Shown: positions 59,588 through 64,000 of the stretch, piece by piece
Position numbering within the stretch: the first letter of the stretch is position 1
How the letters are laid out: each line of letters starts with the position of its first letter
Source: Nilaparvata lugens
Lineage: Eukaryota; Arthropoda; Insecta; Hemiptera; Delphacidae
DNA length: 64,000 nucleotides
Assembly: GCF_014356525.2 (NCBI RefSeq)
Contig: NC_052505.1
Span: 7,938,171-8,002,170, forward strand
Reading direction: 5' to 3'
Position numbers and translations under genes: made by a program
Notes under the pieces: model-generated
Database searches by the model: none
Told to the model about the DNA's origin: nothing
The model's input: only the letters and a program-made list of their open reading frames with translations

Positions 59588-59652
59588 GAGAGGGTTTGAA
59601 CCCGGGATCTCTATGCTGCTTCGCAAGCACTCCATCCACTAGACCATGGATC
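59588..59652 (-). repeat. tRNA-like segment (unit 1)
   Basis: On the minus strand: TGGTCTAGTGGATGGAG (A box), about 30 bases, then GGGTTCAAACCC (B box). Both promoter boxes are nearly canonical. The acceptor stem is not convincing, so a SINE head is more likely than a functional tRNA. Confidence 0.55.
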
Positions 59653-59751
59653 ACTGTGGTTCGATGAAAAATCAGTCAGATATCGAAATTGCCACAGAAT
59701 TATGCCAATAAGATTATTATCTTTTTGAATCGCTCAGAGAAAACTTATTTG

Positions 59752-60003
59752 TTAATACAGGAATGATATCCAGATATGGATTGTTCTATGTAGCCAGCAT
59801 TGTAGGTGGTTGTACGCTAAGCCAATCTTGTGAATGATTAAACAACGTTTATTAGTAAACTCTGAGCATAACTTAAGCATCCTTCTCATTCTCCTTACAT
59901 CTTCAAAATACAATTGAAATCCTATCCCGATACTATTTCTAGAATCAATTCTACTGGCCTGATGACATCGAATAATACTTATTGCAATGATTACAGGAAA
60001 CAT
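59752..60003 (-). other. Small open frame conserved in both duplicate units
   Basis: The 83-codon frame is also open at 63035-63292 in unit 2, with two substitutions and a different C-terminus caused by an indel. No domain is recognised. With duplicates this young, conservation is weak evidence of coding. Confidence 0.12.
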
Positions 60004-60940
60004 GAGCGCTCAATAATTGATGAGAAATTTGATTGCTGTTAATCGAGAGCAGTTGAACAACTTCCGTCATTAGTGGGACCAAAGACAATATTCAAGTCTC
60101 TTCCCATCATTTTGGGCACTGATTATGGTGAAGGCAATGTCTTCATCAAGAGTTGACTTTCAGAGACTCCACAGATCGAGGAGTTGTTCAGTCATTAGGT
60201 ATTTCACGCTAAAAAATTTCAAGCAAACAATGTTCATGTTATAGAGAGCAAATTCATCATCCTCTGAGGAATTTTGAAGAATCACGTTGTAACCTATTGA
60301 TTTTCACATAGGGAATATTCAGTTATACTTTTTTCCTTCGACATGAAGGTCGTTCTCGAGTGCGACCTAAATTTGAAAGCAAAACATCGGCCTGTTCGTC
60401 CTGTTCATACCCCTACTCACTTTATGATAGTACCGTTTAAGCTTTAGTAACCTTGAACGTCCAAATCTAAAATATTATTTTTATGATGTTGTATCCTAGT
60501 AGATTCACGTAGTAGCAACATATCATATTATAAATTCAACAGTTCCGTATGAAATTTATACTTGCAACCAACTGAACAGTAGTTGAGCAGAACGTTCGGA
60601 ATAGGGAACAGCATTCCATGCTAATACGTGTCAGTGAGGTATGATTTATTTGCAATATATTCATTACAGACTAAGCGTTACTTCCAACCCTTCGTATGCA
60701 AATCTGAAGCGATAAAGTATTTTTATATTTTTGTGCAGCTTCAAAGTGCTTTAAGTCGAGTTTTCTTTTCTTCCTGTGAAATATTATCTGGATCCAGTCA
60801 TCCAAAGTAAATTTTCATGAACTCTTTCACCTTCAAAGAGCGTAGAAATTCACAGATATACAGTCACAGTTGTTTAGGTAGATATTAACGGAGATTTCTT
60901 TGAATATTACACTCACATCAAGGTCAAATTTGAATTAAAA

Positions 60941-63900
60941 ACATGAAACTAGGGTACCTTAAATTTTTGGAAAGCAATACTTTCCTTACCTATGATAATA
61001 GGGCAAGGATAGTAAAAATTATGAATAAATAAATAAATATGAGTAGCCCTTTCCAAGAGAGTGAATATCGTTTTTATCAACTATGCCATTTTTTCAAATG
61101 AAACAAATTGAACAATAATGATCGATTGGAACCCACTTTACTACCCTACTTTATCTTTGGAAAGTGTGAGCAACTTTCTAAATCACTGCCGTTCCAGGCT
61201 CCCACTAAAACACCAGCTAACACAAATCGTGAAGAAAGTTGATGATCTATCCACTCCAGGATAAGAACTGTAACCATTATTGGTTATTTGAGTCGATTTA
61301 TTTAGTTATAGAGCACTCTGTCGACGAGTATTACTCCATGTCAACAACAGGACCTGGAGACGCCAAGCAATAATCGGGTTGTTGGATTGTAGTCACGGCC
61401 TGAAGCTTTGCTAGCACTAGCTGTCGATGAGAACCTCATTAGGGAACTTGATGAGAGTGCTCTCTGAACTTGTGCAAGCGCTCTCTTCAAACAGCATGCT
61501 TACAGCTCTTGTGACTATTGATTCTTTTGAATTACACTCTCCTGACATTTCGTAAAGTCAGGAGCTCACTCTTTCTGTCTCTGAATCAACGAGTTTTATA
61601 TCCAAACCGGAGACAGCGAGACTATTGGAGAACCATCGAAGTTTTCAAAAGCAGGCCTCTTTCCCTTATCACATCAAACTCACTCTCGTCTCTCATCTGA
61701 AACGTTGTTACACTCTCAGTTATTTTCAACTCGCAGAATCTTCTCTGTAGAACTCTAAGCTTTTTTCTATTCCCTTATTCAAGTTTCTCCACGTCTGATA
61801 TTTTAACGAGACGATGAACAAATTTCAAAAAAGCAAAAACCCTGAAAAAGCACAAGATTGATGGCTGGCAAGAAGCTAGAATTCATTTAGCGAGTTCCAT
61901 AGGCCTCAGGGCGTGAGAGTGAGTCCCACAGAGATTTAACTACACAGTAAACTTGAGAACGATGAATCTTTAATGGGAAATTATTTGAGAGCAGCGATAT
62001 GCGGATCAGACCACTCTACTCAAGTTTATCTGAAATTTTCAGTCTGTTGTCATTACAAGTAAGTGAGATGAGAGGGAAAAAATTGTTTCGAGAGGCCAGA
62101 GCCTGTTAAAACTTCACTGGTTCTCCTATAAAGCTATTCTCTTATGATGAAAACAGAAATATTCTCAGAATAAATCAAATTTTCAATTAAAATTTGAATT
62201 GGATGAAAATTCCCCTGCAGAAGTAATTCATAACATAACAACATTGTAATAAATTTTACAAAAACTACGACTGTCATTCAGGTTTTCTCTTCTTTCCAAT
62301 TACAAGGTTCCACAAACTCATCATTATTCTACTTGTCTTCATTTTTTTTAAAGAAATTGTCTTCTTATGCAATGTTCTAACTCTTATACATATTTATTTC
62401 ATCGGTTTGAATATATCCAGAATATTTTATTCCGTTCTTATATCAGTTTATCCAACTAACAAGCTTGTAGGTAGGGATCTTCAAAATCTGAGTGGAATTA
62501 ATAATATTTCCACTGTTCATCTTAACATTCAATGATAATTATAATATACTATGTTTATCAGTGTATCATATCTCACTAAACCACATCTGAATTTTGATGA
62601 AATGTTTAAAGGTTATACAGAATCTGTATATTGGATAAAATGAATCAATTAATCCACATCACGAGCAATCTTTATGAAGACTGTAGTTCGATGGTAAAGT
62701 AAATTCGTATGGCTATGGCTTTTGTTGATGGGGAGTCCCTTGCGGGAAGGTTCCACCACCTGAATATATAATTAAGGCCATTAATGGGCCTTACGACTTT
62801 CATACTTCAGCCGGGACCGACAGTTTAACATGCCCATTCAATAACACAAGATTGATCTGGTTGAAAAACGTTTGGTAATGAGAGGGTTTGAACCCGGGAT
62901 CTCTATGCTGCTTCGCAAGCACTCCATCCACTAGACCATGGATCACTGTGGTTCGATGAAAAATCAATCAGATATCGATATTGCCACAGCATCATGCCAA
63001 TATGAGTATTATTTTTTCAATCGCTCAGAGAAACTTATTTGTTAATACAGGAATGAATCCAGATATGGATTGTTCTATGTAGCCAGCATTGTAGGTGGTT
63101 GTACGCTAAGCCAATCTTGTGAATGATTAAACAACGTTTATTAGTAAACTCTGAGCATAACTTAAGCATACTTCTCATTCTCCTTACATCTTCAAAATAC
63201 AACTGAAATCCTATCCCGATACTATTTCTAGAATCAATTCTACTGGCCTGATGACATCGAATAATACTTATTGCAATGATTACAGGAGACATGAGCGCTC
63301 AATAATTATTGATGAGAAATTTGATTGCTGTTAATCGAGAGCAGTTGAACAACTTCCGTCATTAGTGGGACCAAAGACAATATTCAAGTCTCTTCCCATC
63401 ATTTTGGGCACTGATTATGGTGAAGGCAATGTCTTCATCAAGAGTTGACTTTCAGAGACTCCACAGATCGAGGAGTTGTTCAGTCATTAGGTATTTCACA
63501 CTAAAAAATTTCAAGCAAACAATGTTCATGTTATAGAGAGCAAATTTATCATCCTCTGAGGAATTTTGAAGAATCACGTTGTAACCTATTGATTTTCACA
63601 TAGGGAATATTCAGTTATACTTTTTTCCTTCGACATGAAGGTCGTTCTCGAGTGCGACCTAAATTTGAAAGCAAAACATCGGCCTGTTCGTCCTGTTCAT
63701 ACCCCTACTCACTTTATGATAGTACCGTTTAAGCTTTAGTAACCTTGAACGTCCAAATCTAAAATATTATTTTTATGATGTTGTATCCTAGTAGATCCAC
63801 GTAGTAGCAACATATCATATTATAAATTCAACAGTTGCGTATGAAATTTATACTTGCAACCAACTGAACAGTAGTTGAGCAGAACGTTCGGAATAGGGAA

Positions 63901-64000
63901 CAGCATTCCATGCTAATACGTGTCAGTGAGGTATGATTTATTTGCAATATATTCATTACAGACTAAGCGTTACTTCCAACCCTTCGTATGCAAATCCGAA
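60941..64000. repeat. 3.29-kb tandem duplication, unit 2 (cut by window end)
   Basis: Second unit, corresponding to 57653-60710 of the first. It starts at the junction TGAATTAAAA|ACATGAAACT. Because the window ends before the unit does, the total copy number is unknown. Confidence 0.92.
62882..62944 (-). repeat. tRNA-like segment (unit 2)
   Basis: Identical A- and B-box arrangement to 59588-59652, carried along by the tandem duplication. Confidence 0.55.

Larger units (their letters stand above)
57653..60940. repeat. 3.29-kb tandem duplication, unit 1
   Basis: Sequence from ACATGAAACTAGGGTACC at 57653 onward recurs from 60941 with a period of about 3288 bp, drifting to about 3292 by the window end. 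Visible differences are scattered single substitutions and short indels, so identity is roughly 98%. The unit holds no recognisable gene. It contains a GC-balanced stretch at 58000-58330 and a tRNA-like segment. It is either a young segmental duplication or two haplotypes joined in assembly. Confidence 0.92.

Overview
The window reads as nuclear DNA of a hemipteran insect, most likely a planthopper or close relative. The base composition is AT-rich and there are no long open frames, operons or ribosome binding sites. Microsatellites are common, decayed insect-type LINEs are present, and there are many MITEs and other repeats of kinds I associate with Auchenorrhyncha genomes. The species guess comes from remembered repeat types and was not searched. 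No intact host protein-coding gene, rRNA or functional tRNA could be supported. The window looks like an intergenic desert or a very large intron, in which old mobile elements alternate with repeat-poor islands of higher GC that may be regulatory.

Layout. 1-2.1 kb: repeat fragment, GAA microsatellite and a frameshifted LINE reverse transcriptase. 2.5-11.3 kb: a run of fold-back elements, including a hAT-type element at 6057-7639 with a perfect 8-bp target duplication. 12-15 kb: a GC-rich promoter-like block, then a dispersed repeat split by about 1 kb of foreign sequence. 15-24.6 kb: mostly unique DNA with several islands and two short hairpins. 24.6-30 kb: LINE 3' end, Helitron-like element, a palindromic Tc1/mariner-type element with another element nested in it, and a 120-bp tandem array. 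32.6-35.6 kb: a decayed fragment of an RNA-virus superfamily 1 helicase directly followed by an internally deleted LINE. 35.6-57 kb: unique DNA, MITEs, a 502-bp direct duplication, a 46-bp minisatellite, a second copy of the dispersed repeat, Helitron-like ends and more islands. 57.6-64 kb: a young tandem duplication with a unit of about 3.29 kb, running off the window edge.

The strongest unusual observation is the endogenous viral element at about 32.64-33.20 kb. Conserved helicase motifs III to VI can be read in order, interrupted by stops and a frameshift, and its sequence resembles the virga/nege/kita-like virus group. It abuts the 5' end of a LINE, which suggests retrotransposon-assisted capture. 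The remaining elements do not form a cooperating gene system. What they share is that they are inactive, nested and truncated, as expected of a transposon graveyard or possibly a piRNA source locus.
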